From: Glutinoglossum americanum
Lineage: Eukaryota; Ascomycota; Geoglossomycetes; Geoglossales; Geoglossaceae
DNA: 64,000 nt
Direction of reading: 5' to 3'
Assembly (NCBI GenBank): GCA_020080175.1
Contig: JAGHQL010000052.1
Coordinates: 62,001-126,000 of the forward strand
Part shown: positions 31,946 through 42,461 of the stretch, one piece after another
Layout of the letters: the number at the start of each line of letters is the position of its first letter
Position numbering within the stretch: the stretch's first letter is position 1
Made by a program: the position numbers and the translations under genes
Notes under the pieces: model-generated
Seen by the model: the letters and a program-made list of their open reading frames with translations, nothing else
Told to the model about the DNA's origin: nothing
Databases searched by the model: none

Positions 31946-32476
31946 GATACTCTTTCAAGCCAAATTTGTGAAAAACAAAATTGCTTATCATCAAGATAGC
32001 TTATCAATGACAATTTTAAATATGTTTACTCAGACAGTAAGAGGATTAGAAGTTATAGCACATAATTTCTCACTTGTGAATACTTAAATTGATATCTTTG
32101 AGAAGACTTTAAAGGCTCTTAGCAAGTACAAAAGAGCTAAAAGAATACATGTTAGTAAAAGAGGACTAATTGAAGTTGAGAATACTATAGGCATTTTAAC
32201 TCAAAGAGAAGTAAATAAGCAAGTGCAAGTAGAAAAGCATTGTAGGGGTGGTAATGACAGAGCTGGTCCATTGATCACTTATCACTATAGCAAGTATGGA
32301 AAGATAGAATATAATATAAGAACATGTTAAATTAATACTTAAATAGTTTAGTTTCCCTAAGTGGCTAAATTTTTGGCTACTTGGAAAAACTAGACTGAAT
32401 GTAGTAATTAAAAAGTCTGAGGGTTGTGAAAAGTTCAATGCTTGGTAATATTCATTGCTTACTGATAAGTGATATT

Positions 32477-33368
32477 AAATTAATTTTGGAAATAAAGTTA
32501 TTGATCTTAAACTGAATATTCAGATAAGATAATATCTTTACAATATTAAGTAGTACTAGTATCTAATATATTGATTATTTTTTGAGAAAAAGAATCAATT
32601 TAATATTTTTTTTTAAATAATTCTTTTAATAATAAGTTACTAGATCTCTCTGTCCGATCCTCTATCAAACTAACATTGAAAAAAAGTTAATGTAATTTCA
32701 GAAAAATTTGTTTTTATTATTTTAGTCACATATCATTATCCTTTGGTAGGTTTCTAGTATGTCAAGTCAAAGTGTTGGCCCTCAACAGAAGAGGTTGCTA
32801 GTTGTCCGCAGACTAAATACTTCGACAACCCCAGTCATTATTCATGAGCTTTACAACAGGATCAGGTCAGGCTTCTTCCGGGGCTTCTCGGGGTTGGTGC
32901 GAGGCCACCGCTGTGGTTTAGACCGGCTTGCCTCTTTTGATACTCCGTTCATAGGTGTCGGAGCCGAGATGGTGGGATGGTGGTAGTGACTGTTAAGGGT
33001 AAACCCTCGTGTAAATTAGCCGAGTGGTTACCACTCTAAAAGTTTTAGCTAGACACACGTACAACATAACTATGAAGAACACACATTTCTACCTGAACGA
33101 CCTAACAATAGGCAAGTATCACTTGTTTCGTGATCCATATCACCGACTACAAGTTATCTTGCAAACGTAGGCACTCTAGAGACCTGGCAACATTACCCGC
33201 TGCATAATACACAAGAGCACCGTTCCCTAGTCTGCGCGTGTGTTAATGGTAGCTTTGTGTGACATTTTGTATTGCTAGGATTGCGTTCGTATCCCTTGCG
33301 ATTGCTAGAGTGTGTATCTGCTAGGCGAAGATCTAAGTGGCTAGGAGTTATCGTAGAATCAAGGTAGA
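32477..33368. other. AT-rich margin and intergenic region
   Basis: The AT-rich block fades near 32.7 kb. An open frame at 32759-32986 shows no family. A short repeat (32982-33050) is shared with 46.65 kb. The rest carries no supported feature. Confidence 0.4.
32982..33050 (+). repeat. Short dispersed repeat R2, copy 1
   Basis: About 70 bp matching the reverse complement of 46640-46708. The core is GTGACTGTTRAGGGYAARCCC followed by TCGTGTAAATTAGCCGAG and TTACCACTC.AAAAGTTTT. Confidence 0.7.
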
Positions 33369-34845
33369 TTACAATTCATCCTTTCGACTACTCTTCACAA
33401 CTCTGGGTTTCAGCTCTCTCTTCACCATGCTAGTGATAACCTCGTATACCAGTTGCGCGGCAGCCAAGGCTGTGCTCTCTCCCCGATTATCGTAAGCAGG
33501 CGCAACCTCAACGATATCGGCTCCCACTACATTCAGTCCTTCTATGCCCCTTAAAATCCTGATCATCTCTCTTGTCGTCCAGCCACCCGGCTCGGGGGTG
33601 CCAGTTCCAGGCGCCAAACCCGGGTCAATAACGTCGATATCAATACTCAAGTAAGTGGGAGTTTCGGTTCCAATTCTCGCCAAGATTGCCTCAATGATGC
33701 CATTGGGCCCTATCTCATCAATATCGTCGCTAGATAGTCTTAGAAACCCTTGTCTATCATCATCGTCATAGTCGTCCCACCCATCGCCGCCGATCCTGGT
33801 TCTCAACCCTGCATGTACGGATGATCCGTTCAGGATCAAACCTTCATTACTCGCAATCCAGAACATAGAGCCGTGAGTAAAGTCGCTAGTTTGGGAGCGC
33901 CAGCTTTTAGAATATGCTGCCGGGTCCCATGTGTCGAGATGTGCATCAAAGTGCAGAACCGCAATCGGATGCCCATATATCTTATTAAGCGCTCGGAGCG
34001 CTGGCAATGCTACCGAATGGTCTCCGCCCAGCGTAATCAGCTTCGGTTTCCGGTCCTTCCCAATGTCTCTCAGAGTATGGGGACCGCCGGCATATGCCGG
34101 GAGATAGGAGCCGAGCTGTAGGAAAGCTTCAGACATCTGAGTGAGAGCAACAGCATTGTCGAACGGCGTGATCGGAATGTCTCCGCAATCAATAATAGTG
34201 GCCCACGAAGTATATGGATTCATTGACGCACGTGTGTTGAAGCCGCGGAAGGAGGTTTGACGGGAGGAAGCGGCACGTATGGCACGAGGCCCGAAACGCG
34301 CACCTGGTATTTGGAGTTTAGTTAGCCTCCTCCCGAAACATTTGCTTAAAGAGACACAACGATGGCGTTTCGGAACTGGAATTTGGAAAAGAAAGACTGG
34401 ATAATCGGTAAGATAGATTTTTATAGCCCGAGCCCAAAAACAGGTTGAGCACCTCAAAAACCCAATCCAAGGCATCACCTACCAGGCCTATAAGTAACAG
34501 CCGTATCAAACGGCGCTCCAATGATACCGATATCAAACCTCTCTTCCGGATGCGTCAGGCATTTCACATGTCGCTGGTGCGCGAAGGTGGAGATCCCAGA
34601 ATAGCCCAACTAGCATCCCAACCAACATCGCACTTTCATCAGCTTTCATCTTCCTCAATCGGCTGGAACACCCGCGAAATACATACATCAAATCCCCATC
34701 TATCCCTCAATTCATCTCTCTCCTTCTCGTCAACATGCGCAGACGAGAGGACCTCTTCTTGGTGATCATGCGCGGAAACAGAAGGCAGAAAAATAGCTCG
34801 AAGAAAGACGAGGAAAATGTAGAATGCCGGTGGTGATCTCACCAT
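33369..34845 (-). CDS. Secreted agmatinase-family ureohydrolase
   Basis: Three exons, complement(join(33369..34303,34483..34609,34687..34845)), give 406 residues with closed phase. Residues 1-25 form a signal peptide ([18 protein letters not shown] then HDHQEE). The arginase/agmatinase fold is marked by [46 protein letters not shown] and [20 protein letters not shown], which carry the His and Asp ligands of the binuclear manganese site. These enzymes hydrolyse guanidino compounds to urea and an amine; secreted fungal members are usually annotated agmatinase, but the substrate is not proven. The 179-bp intron between exons 2 and 3 is long, and an extra small intron or exon there is possible. 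Confidence 0.88.
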
Positions 34846-35549
34846 CCCTTCCTGTCTTCTATTTTAGTTCCAGGGGTCTATATCCGTCTCTCTGCGGGGA
34901 TAGAAGATGTGGGGGTTTTGTGAAACGACCCCGCACTTCGAGCGGGGAAGCTTGGCATGCCCTGCGGAGAACTCCGTTGGAAAACGTTGCTGCTTTGGCT
35001 GTCGGAGGTCGTCGGGCTCCCCTGGCTGAAAGCGGCGAAATATTACTAACCAGCATGATGCCGAGACCGTGCGCGGCTCTTCACTCTTTCCGAGAATAAG
35101 CACACAACCATGCTTTCTCAGCAACTTGCGTGACGACCCTGCACTATTCATCCTGCGATGCTTACATGTTCCCTGCGCTTGTGGATTCTAGACGGGTTTC
35201 CAGACACCCTGCTACTGACCCCATTCGATTATATCGTCGTTCTGAATGAGCCCCTTCACTGGGATCGCGTCTAGACTGGTGGGTAAGGAAAAGAATAAGT
35301 CAGTCGTTAACCGGGTAGATACGCAAGTCGCGCCCATCGAACAACACCCCTCCCTTGAAACTTTTCGCTTGAAACACGAATAGTGTGGGGGGGTTGGAGC
35401 AAGGGCTGCACTTGGCATTCTGGAAGAGGTATACGAGCTGATCCAATTTCCCGGTTACTTTATATAGCCGCAGTTGCTCCGTATGGCCGGTGGATACATC
35501 ACTTCTTCTATGAGGTACTTTGGAAAGCTTCAGAGGACTTCTATGAGCC
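34846..35549. other. Intergenic, divergent promoter region
   Basis: The stretch separates the divergent agmatinase and glucosaminidase genes. Open frames here (34824-35099 plus, 35300-35743 minus) have no family signature. Confidence 0.45.
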
Positions 35550-38302
35550 ATGCAAGCAATTTTAATTGTCCGCATATTTCTCACGGCGCTTGCTCTGGCA
35601 GGCCTTGGCGTTAGCCTGAGCGATGGATCGGCCTCTTCCGCTCTCGTATCTGTTGCTGGTGACCGGGCAATCATCCCGGGATGGTACATGCAATCGGCCC
35701 AACATGTCTCCAACAGCACAAGTGCTTTGTCACGCGCCGGCACCGATGTCTCTGCCTGGTATCGCGTCTCGCCGAGAGGGACGATTATGGCCGGGCTCCT
35801 AGAGAACGGTATCTATCAAGATTCTAAGCTCTTCTTTTCCGATAACTTGGACACAGAGGTCGACTACTCGGCATTCAACGTGCCTTGGATATACAGAGAG
35901 GAATTCGTGTTGAATCCAGAACCAGGACAGCACTACTTCGTTCAGACCAATGGCGTTACGTCGAGAGGAGATGTATACATCAACGGTGTGCTTATTGCTT
36001 CGAAAGACGTGCAGGTCGGCTCGTACGGTGGCCAAAAGTACGAGGTAACGCAGCATGTCCTACAAGGGAAAAATTGCATCCTTATCACTACCTATCCTAC
36101 TAATTACCTCCGTGACTTTGCCATGGGCTTCGTGGACTGGAACCCTTATCCCCCTGACAACGGCACAGGCGTCTGGCGATACGTCGAGGTCTCTCAAACC
36201 GGGCCAGTTTCGATGTCACCGCCGCGAATTGTGACCGATTTTAAAGACCCCAGTGCTCGCAAAGTCGCAGTCACCATTAAGACGGACGTCTGTAACAACG
36301 GCGGCAAGGCTGTTGACGCGAAGGTTAATGCTATTATTGAGGCCGAAAAAGGGTCGCAGAAAGCCTCTGTTTCCCAAACTGTTAAGCTTCAGCCCGGCGA
36401 GGAAAAGACTGTTTCCATGACGGTTTCGCTTGACGACCCACAGGTTTGGTGGCCCTCCGCATGGGGCGACCAACCTCTCTATAAAGTGCGCGCAGACGTT
36501 TCTATCTCGGGCACTGTCTCTAACGCTACCTCTGATGTTGCGGAAGAGCGCTCGTTTGGGATTAGGCACGTCACTTCATCCGTTAACGCTCATAATGACA
36601 CGGCGTTCGTTGTCAACGGACACCCGTTTCTTGTTATGGGCGCCGGTTACTCGTCAGACATGTTTATGCGCTTCGATCTCAATCGACTGAGAACCCAATT
36701 TCAGTACGTTTTGGACATGGGTCTTAACGCAGTCCGTCTCGAGGGCAAGCAGGAGCATCCCGAATTTTACGACCTGGCTGACCGCATGGGTCTAATGGTG
36801 CTCGCTGGCTGGGAGTGCTGCGACAAGTGGGAGGGATGGACCTACAACGACGAAGCAGACGGGGTGATATGGAATGATGCTGACTATTCGACCGCCAACG
36901 TATCAATGACACACGAGGCTGCTATGATGCAAAACCACCCGAGCATGCTAGCATTTCTCGTCGGCTCCGACTTCTGGCCAGACGACCGAGCAACCAAGAT
37001 CTACGTGGACGCTCTCAATCGCATGGATTGGACAAACCCTATCATTTCATCCGCAGCCAGACGTGGATTTCCGGACCTCCTCGGGCAGTCAGGTATGAAG
37101 ATGGATGGACCCTACGACTGGGTACCTCCGAACTACTGGTACGGCGACGACCTCGGTGCAGCTTTTGGCTTTGGGTCCGAGCTTGGTTCCGGCGTAGGCA
37201 CCCCGGAGCTTGGCAGTTTGAAGAAATTCCTGTCGCCTGAAGACATGAAGGACTTGTGGACTCAGCCTACCAAAGGATTGTATCACATGTCCACCAACGT
37301 GTCGACCTTTTTCGATCGCTCGATCTATAACGGGGGCTTGTTCGCTCGTTACGGCAAGCCCAGTAGTCTCGATGATTATTTGCTCAAGGCGCAGATCATG
37401 GACTTTGAGGCGACCCGTTCTGAGTTCGAGGCGTACGCTGCGCGCAAAAGCGCAAAGCGCCCTTCCACTGGCGTGTAAGTACCACGGCCCTAGAAAGCTT
37501 TCCCGAACGGTCCACTAACTGCTGAGCTTGGAAAAGCATATACTGGATGCTGAATGGCGCTTGGCCCAACCTGCACTGGCAGCTTTTCGACTACTATCTG
37601 AAGCCAGCGGGTTCGTACTTCGGCGTCAAAGTCGGGGCCCGGCCCGAGCACGTCTCCTACGATTACGAGCAGAAGACCGTCTATCTAACCAGCCACTCGC
37701 TCACCTCCCAAGGCTCGCGAAACGTGTCCATCGACCTCATCGACACGACCGGCAAGACCCTCGCCCGAAAAGATATAACCGCCAAAGCGTCGCCAAACGC
37801 CGCGCAGCAGCTGAGCGAAGTCCCCGGGATCGACAAGATCGAAGACGTCGCGTTCCTTAAACTCGCGCTGCGGGACGGCTCGGGCTCGGTCCTCAGCCGC
37901 AACGTGTACTGGCTGCCGCGCAAGAACGACGTCCTCGACCGGGACAACTCGACCTGGTACTACACGCCGGTGGCGGAGTACTCGAACCTAACGGCGCTCT
38001 TCCGGATCGCGCCCGCGTCCGTGGACGTCGCGGTGCCCCCGCCGCAACAACAGGGCAGCACGGTGCGGGCGCAGGTGGTGCTGGAGAACAAGTCGGACGT
38101 GCCGGCGTTCTTCCTGCGCATGAACCTGGTGGCGGGCAAAGGCGGGCCGGACGTCGTCCCCGTCTTCTGGTCGGACAACTACGTCACGCTGTGGCCGCGC
38201 GAGACGCTGAGCGTATCCGTTAGCTTCGCGAGCGTTGTGGGCGAGGTTTTCGTCGATGTCGCGGGGAGCAATGTGGAGGCGAGGTCGGTCAAGGTCTGTT
38301 GA
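35550..38302 (+). CDS. Secreted GH2 exo-beta-D-glucosaminidase
   Basis: Two exons, join(35550..37474,37537..38302), give 896 residues, the usual length of the family, with a 62-bp intron that joins GT|C in phase. Residues 1-~28 form a signal peptide (LIVRIFLTALALAGLGVSLS). It has the GH2 order: N-terminal jelly roll (PWIYREEFVLNPEPGQHYF, GDVYINGVLIA), immunoglobulin-like domain (SAWGDQPLYKVRADV), then the TIM barrel with LDMGLNAVRLEGKQEHPEFY and LAGWECCDKWEGW. The Asp in VGSDFWPDDRA corresponds to the acid/base and the Glu in FGSELGSG to the nucleophile of exo-beta-D-glucosaminidases such as CsxA. C-terminal beta domains follow. It removes glucosamine from the non-reducing end of chitosan oligomers outside the cell, a step of chitosan use or wall remodelling. 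Confidence 0.9.
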
Positions 38303-38415
38303 AGCGGGCGGTGGTGGGGCATGTGGTATGTTGAAAGCATCTAGGGAGCAGAAAGAATAGACTGGGATCGTTCGTTGGAAACTAGAGTAGATTACAGAGG
38401 CTGCAGCCAAAGGGC

Positions 38416-38706
38416 TTAGCGCCCCTCGCTTAGAGAACCCAGCAGCGACCCCAGCCATATGAACATTCTTCCAATCCTTGTTCTTCCGTTGTCGCGCGTG
38501 GCCGTCGTAGGTCCCGCACGTATTCCAGCTCCAACACGCGCGATTTCGCGGGGTTCGTAACCGCGTTGCCGAGCCCTTTTTTTCAAATTGGAGATATTCC
38601 ACTTTGAAACTCCGGTGATCTCCATCGCCTGCTTGGCCGTGAAACCATATTCGGCGAGAGCGCGTGCTTGCGGGCGTGTTCCGACGCCGTATTGCTTGAA
38701 TGCCAT
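38416..38706 (-). pseudogene. N-terminal helix-turn-helix fragment of a Tc1/mariner-type transposase
   Basis: The start, MAFKQYGVGTRPQARALAEY, leads to GFTAKQAMEITGVSKWNISN and LKKRARQRGYEPREIARV, the paired helix-turn-helix of fungal Tc1/mariner transposases. After ARV the expected LELEYVRDLRR continues in a different frame, so a frameshift is present, and no DDE catalytic domain follows. It is a truncated, dead fragment. Confidence 0.6.
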
Positions 38707-41700
38707 GATGTTGTTGGATGGTTAGGATATTCACAGATGTTGAAAGGCTAGAGCACGTTATATGGTGTAGAATAGATTTTATTTCTTGCTAGCTATACGT
38801 GAAAGAACGAGGGTATTCCCAAGGCGTTTTATATGCTCCTTGACGCTACGAATGGGGCAGCCATTGTCAATAGCCTGCTGCCGTATGCCACCACTGCCAA
38901 GAAGCGGCCAAGAGGCTTCCAATGAACTGAACGAAGGAACGCCAAAGTATGACAGTCCCCTTATATATACGGTAGAGCTCATAGTGAGCGTAAAGCAAGA
39001 ATTCGAGTAATGTTTCGTGTTGCAAAGGTGCTAAGCCGAAGGATTGCTGACCACCTCCCTAACCGGGAAGGATATGTGTCATAGCTGAGGGATTGGACGT
39101 CGTGAACACCTCGCATATGATATTTGCGACTATTCTTGGACCCTATGATGTCAGAGGGTGTTGTGGATATGCTGTGGCGCTGCCACATGAAAAGTTTGTT
39201 GTTAGCTTTCCTAATCGGAAAAGGGGGGTAGATCACGTGGGTTACCCCTGACCCCTATTCTGCGGTTCGCGGGGCGAACCCACCAACACATAAGGTGCCT
39301 GGCAGCACCCGCACTCGTAGAACTTCTCTTCTAGCTAGCCAGTCGTTATATAGTCAATTGAATTGATTCTACATACAGTTGTGTGCCTACGTATCCGTGC
39401 CCGCGAAACGACGTCTAGTGACGTCATACATACCGAACTCCTCCACCATACCGCGAGAATCGCCATAGCCTTACAATAGAGGTATGGCCTCGGCCACGGC
39501 CTGGGTCCTCGGGGCCGAATGCTCAAAAGGAGGTGTCATGGCCGATAGGGATTGGTAATATAGCCGCATTGACCACGCGGCTCCGCTAGTTCTCGTTCGT
39601 TTACCCCTTTTGCCTTCTTGGCGCCAAGCCGGAAATATTGCCTCACAAGAACCTTTTGCTCGACCACTTCTGTTGTATGTTAATTGGCTCGATTCTACTT
39701 TGTGGGAGGCCGGGGTCGGTGTTACTATCGGGAGTGGACTCGCCCACAAGATCTTCTTCCACCTTTTTGCATTCTAATTTCTTACAACGTCCCTTCTACA
39801 CAGAGGCTGCGGCAAAAGGACTTACCCTAGCATAGAGCGGTAGGGCGCGTCAGCCACATACAAGCCACCCGGGAGTGCTAACCCTACAACACAATTAGGA
39901 GTTGGCAATTTGACTCTCCATTCTGGGTGGAGTGCGGAGGATAGTCAATGATATGTGTCATATGTTCCACGATCGATTTTCCTAGATCCTAACGCTAACA
40001 TCAGCTATCGTCGGAGGAGGGGTGCGGAATCTTGCAAGATAGCTAACGTAGGATCAAATTAATTAGCGTCCTGCAAGAGTGGCCAAACCCCCATTCCTCT
40101 TAAGCGAAAGATCTGCATGCCAGCAGCCATGCTTGCTGTCATTCTAACCCTTCCATTCCAACATTATCTCCTTGCGGTGATTTTGAATCGACACTACCAA
40201 CGCGCCGTAGTAACCGGATCCGAGATGATGCTAGTCCGCCCGATGGGCTTTAGCCAGGGTCCAAACAGCAGCAAAACCCAATCCTACTTCCATGACATGC
40301 TACGTAGTAAGGTTCAGGGGTTAAGTGCCGCCGATAATGGCCCGCGTGACCTGCGACCTCAAAGCTACGCTGGGGCCGAGGTCCTCGAAAATCGCAACAC
40401 TCGAAAGGAAGAATTTATCGGGTTGAAAGACAGAAAAAGGAACTAGTTGTCGGGTCGTCATGCAGCCTGAATGTGGAGATGACTGACGTGCAGTGTATGT
40501 GGTCGATAAGACGTCTGCAGGACCCAGGCTCGGTGCCAAAAGCGTGCGCATACAGGCAGACCCACGACAATGCCGCTTGCACCCTCAATTTAACGTGAAA
40601 AAAAAAAATTAAAACACCAGGAATTAAATGCGACACTGCGAGCAAGGATTCGTCGAATTAAGGCCTCCAAGCCATCATTCCATACAGGCCCGCCGCCAAC
40701 AGACACGAATCGCACATCCTTCGACCTTTTGTCACTGTAACCCTACAAAACCAGCTTACGCACCCCAACAATCCCCAGCGCATCCCCGGAGCAAAAAAAC
40801 ACCCATGCACCATCGCCATCGGAGAAGGAATGCGCGACAACCCCCCGGACATTGGGCATTCCACACCAAAGCCCAGGACTCGCCCGGGAGTCCCCGCGCG
40901 CAAACTCTCTCCGAGCAAATTCCGCGCCGCGCTGCACGCACGCCGCCCCCCTGCCGCCACGCACGACAGCACCGACGGGGGGATGGCGAATGCCGCATCT
41001 GGAGCTGGGGATCCTGCCGTTTCGGGGAAGGCGCCTCGCTTGGCGGGGGCCCTGACATTTGACGTGATGCGTTCGGCATCGCCCGCGCGCGCCCTGGGTT
41101 GGCTGGCTGGCCGGGGGGGGGGTTGCTATTATCGCTGTTATTTATTATTATTGTTCTACCCCGCCCCGAGTCGATCCCTTTGTGCTCGCCCGCGTGTGCG
41201 CTGCTCTGGCCCCCTGGCGGGTGTCGATCGTGCCATGTCCCTTTGGGAGAACCTCCGCGGCTGGAGGTGCGGTGCAGCTGAGCTTCGCGTGCTGGTGGTA
41301 AGGGGCCGGTAAGGGGTTAGGATTTAGGGGGTGTGCGCTCGCTTCTGGATTAGCTGGGACTTATGGGGTGTGGTTGGTTGAGCGACTGGGGGTGAGTCGC
41401 TTATTAAGCGGAATAGGGGCGCGCGCGATAACGAGGGTGTCCTTGATCCGAGGATGATTACGTTGGCTGAGGGCTTATGGATGATTAACCCATATTAACT
41501 ATTGCTGGGTCGCCACCGCCGGTATGTACGTATCGGTGAAGATGCGTCCGGGTTCGGGGGCATGTTCGCATGTTGGCATGTTCGCCTGTCACTCTCGGTG
41601 CGCTTTTCGCCTCGCTTATCTCGACCTCTTGTCGGTGTTGGTTGAGCGGCTTGAGCGGCTTGAACGGTTTGGGCGGCTTGACGGTGGCTGACACTCCATA

Positions 41701-41820
41701 CCGCTTTCGTCGGCTTACCCCCTTTCTCCCTTCTCGGCATCCCCTGATCGAATCCAACAAGACGTGCTCCGCTGCTGCCTCTTCATCGTTAGCGCAGTGA
41801 TTCCGAATCTACAAGCTCCG

Positions 41821-41871
41821 CTCTAATCTCGAGGGTGGAGATTAGAGTTGAAGCGTCGCTAAAGGCGACGC
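41821..41871. repeat. Two adjacent perfect stem-loops
   Basis: CTCTAATCTC (41821-41830) pairs with GAGATTAGAG (41838-41847), loop 7 nt. GCGTCGC (41853-41859) pairs with GCGACGC (41865-41871), loop 5 nt. Purpose unknown; not at a gene end. Confidence 0.7.
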
Positions 41872-42348
41872 CAATGGGAGCGCAGCGCCGCCGAGATGAG
41901 CCGTGTCGCACGCGGAGCTCCTGTCAAGCCACCAATTAAGTTGGGTTTGCCAAGCTTATCTCGTATAAGCTCCCATCAAGATGCAAACTCAGGGGGCGTG
42001 CGTGCTATTTTCTCGTGGGAGCGGTTGGGCTGCGATCGTGGGGTGGAGCGCTCGCTGTCATTGGGCTGCCGGGTGGCGACCGAGACATCTTTCTGAAATT
42101 GCCATCTGAACCCAGGCCGGTAAAATATCTCGTAATGTTTTTTCCTCGCGTTGGTTTCACCCATGCGCCTTGCTCCGTCATTGGCCATTCCCGCTCGGTT
42201 GCTGCCTTGGACCAACTGGCTCAGGGGGACTCTCCCCGCCTTGAATCCGACGTCGATAGCGCCCACGATTTCTTGGTGGGTTGGCCTTTCTATATAACCC
42301 GAGCTTCAGCTCGTCCCTTTGAGAGAACCTCAAGGACAACGGAGAATT

Positions 42349-42372
42349 CCACCACCACCACCACCACCACCA
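42349..42372 (+). repeat. (CCA)8 microsatellite upstream of galactose oxidase
   Basis: Eight CCA units, followed by a 16-bp direct repeat, ACTGTCTTTATCGCAC, present twice before the start codon at 42462. Confidence 0.9.
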
Positions 42373-42461
42373 CTGTCTTTATCGCACCGGGGGAATCTAC
42401 CGTCACCCATACTGTCTTTATCGCACAGTTGTAGCAAGCCTCGCAGGCCCCCCGCATCGCG

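Larger units (their letters stand above)
29492..32476 (+). mobile_element. Pogo-type DNA transposon, copy B, split by insertions
   Basis: Broken transposase matching the pogo order. The helix-turn-helix region reads IYDVSDTTLHFRMND (29498-29545). After an inserted solo LTR (29667-30508) come FYDY.KAQCEDFKLLE, then NWIQYFNKHTCSLKKDRYQM, ILNRHKSYISIKFDEYC and the DDE-3 motif PPHSSHLTQILDVACFGVFK at about 31010-31219. The element Z copy (31215-31945) then replaces roughly 150 codons. Sequence resumes with the C-terminal tail and decayed zinc knuckle, ending near 32476 at the same point as copy A. Multiple in-frame stops; the 5' end is missing. Confidence 0.85.
38707..42461. other. Long gene-poor interval
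   Basis: About 3.7 kb with no recognisable gene. The stretch 40.6-41.3 kb is GC-rich, with overlapping open frames on both strands typical of composition rather than coding. Two adjacent stem-loops (41821-41871) and a CCA microsatellite (42349-42372) are listed separately. The last few hundred bases should hold the galactose oxidase promoter and leader. Confidence 0.45.

Noticed and set aside
34304-34482. Read-through of the long agmatinase intron as coding sequence
   Set aside because: The frame is open, but splicing alone restores [15 protein letters not shown], the conserved family sequence.
40628-41312. Overlapping long open frames in GC-rich sequence
   Set aside because: Frames are open on both strands at once with Pro/Arg/Ala-rich products, which fits GC composition rather than coding.
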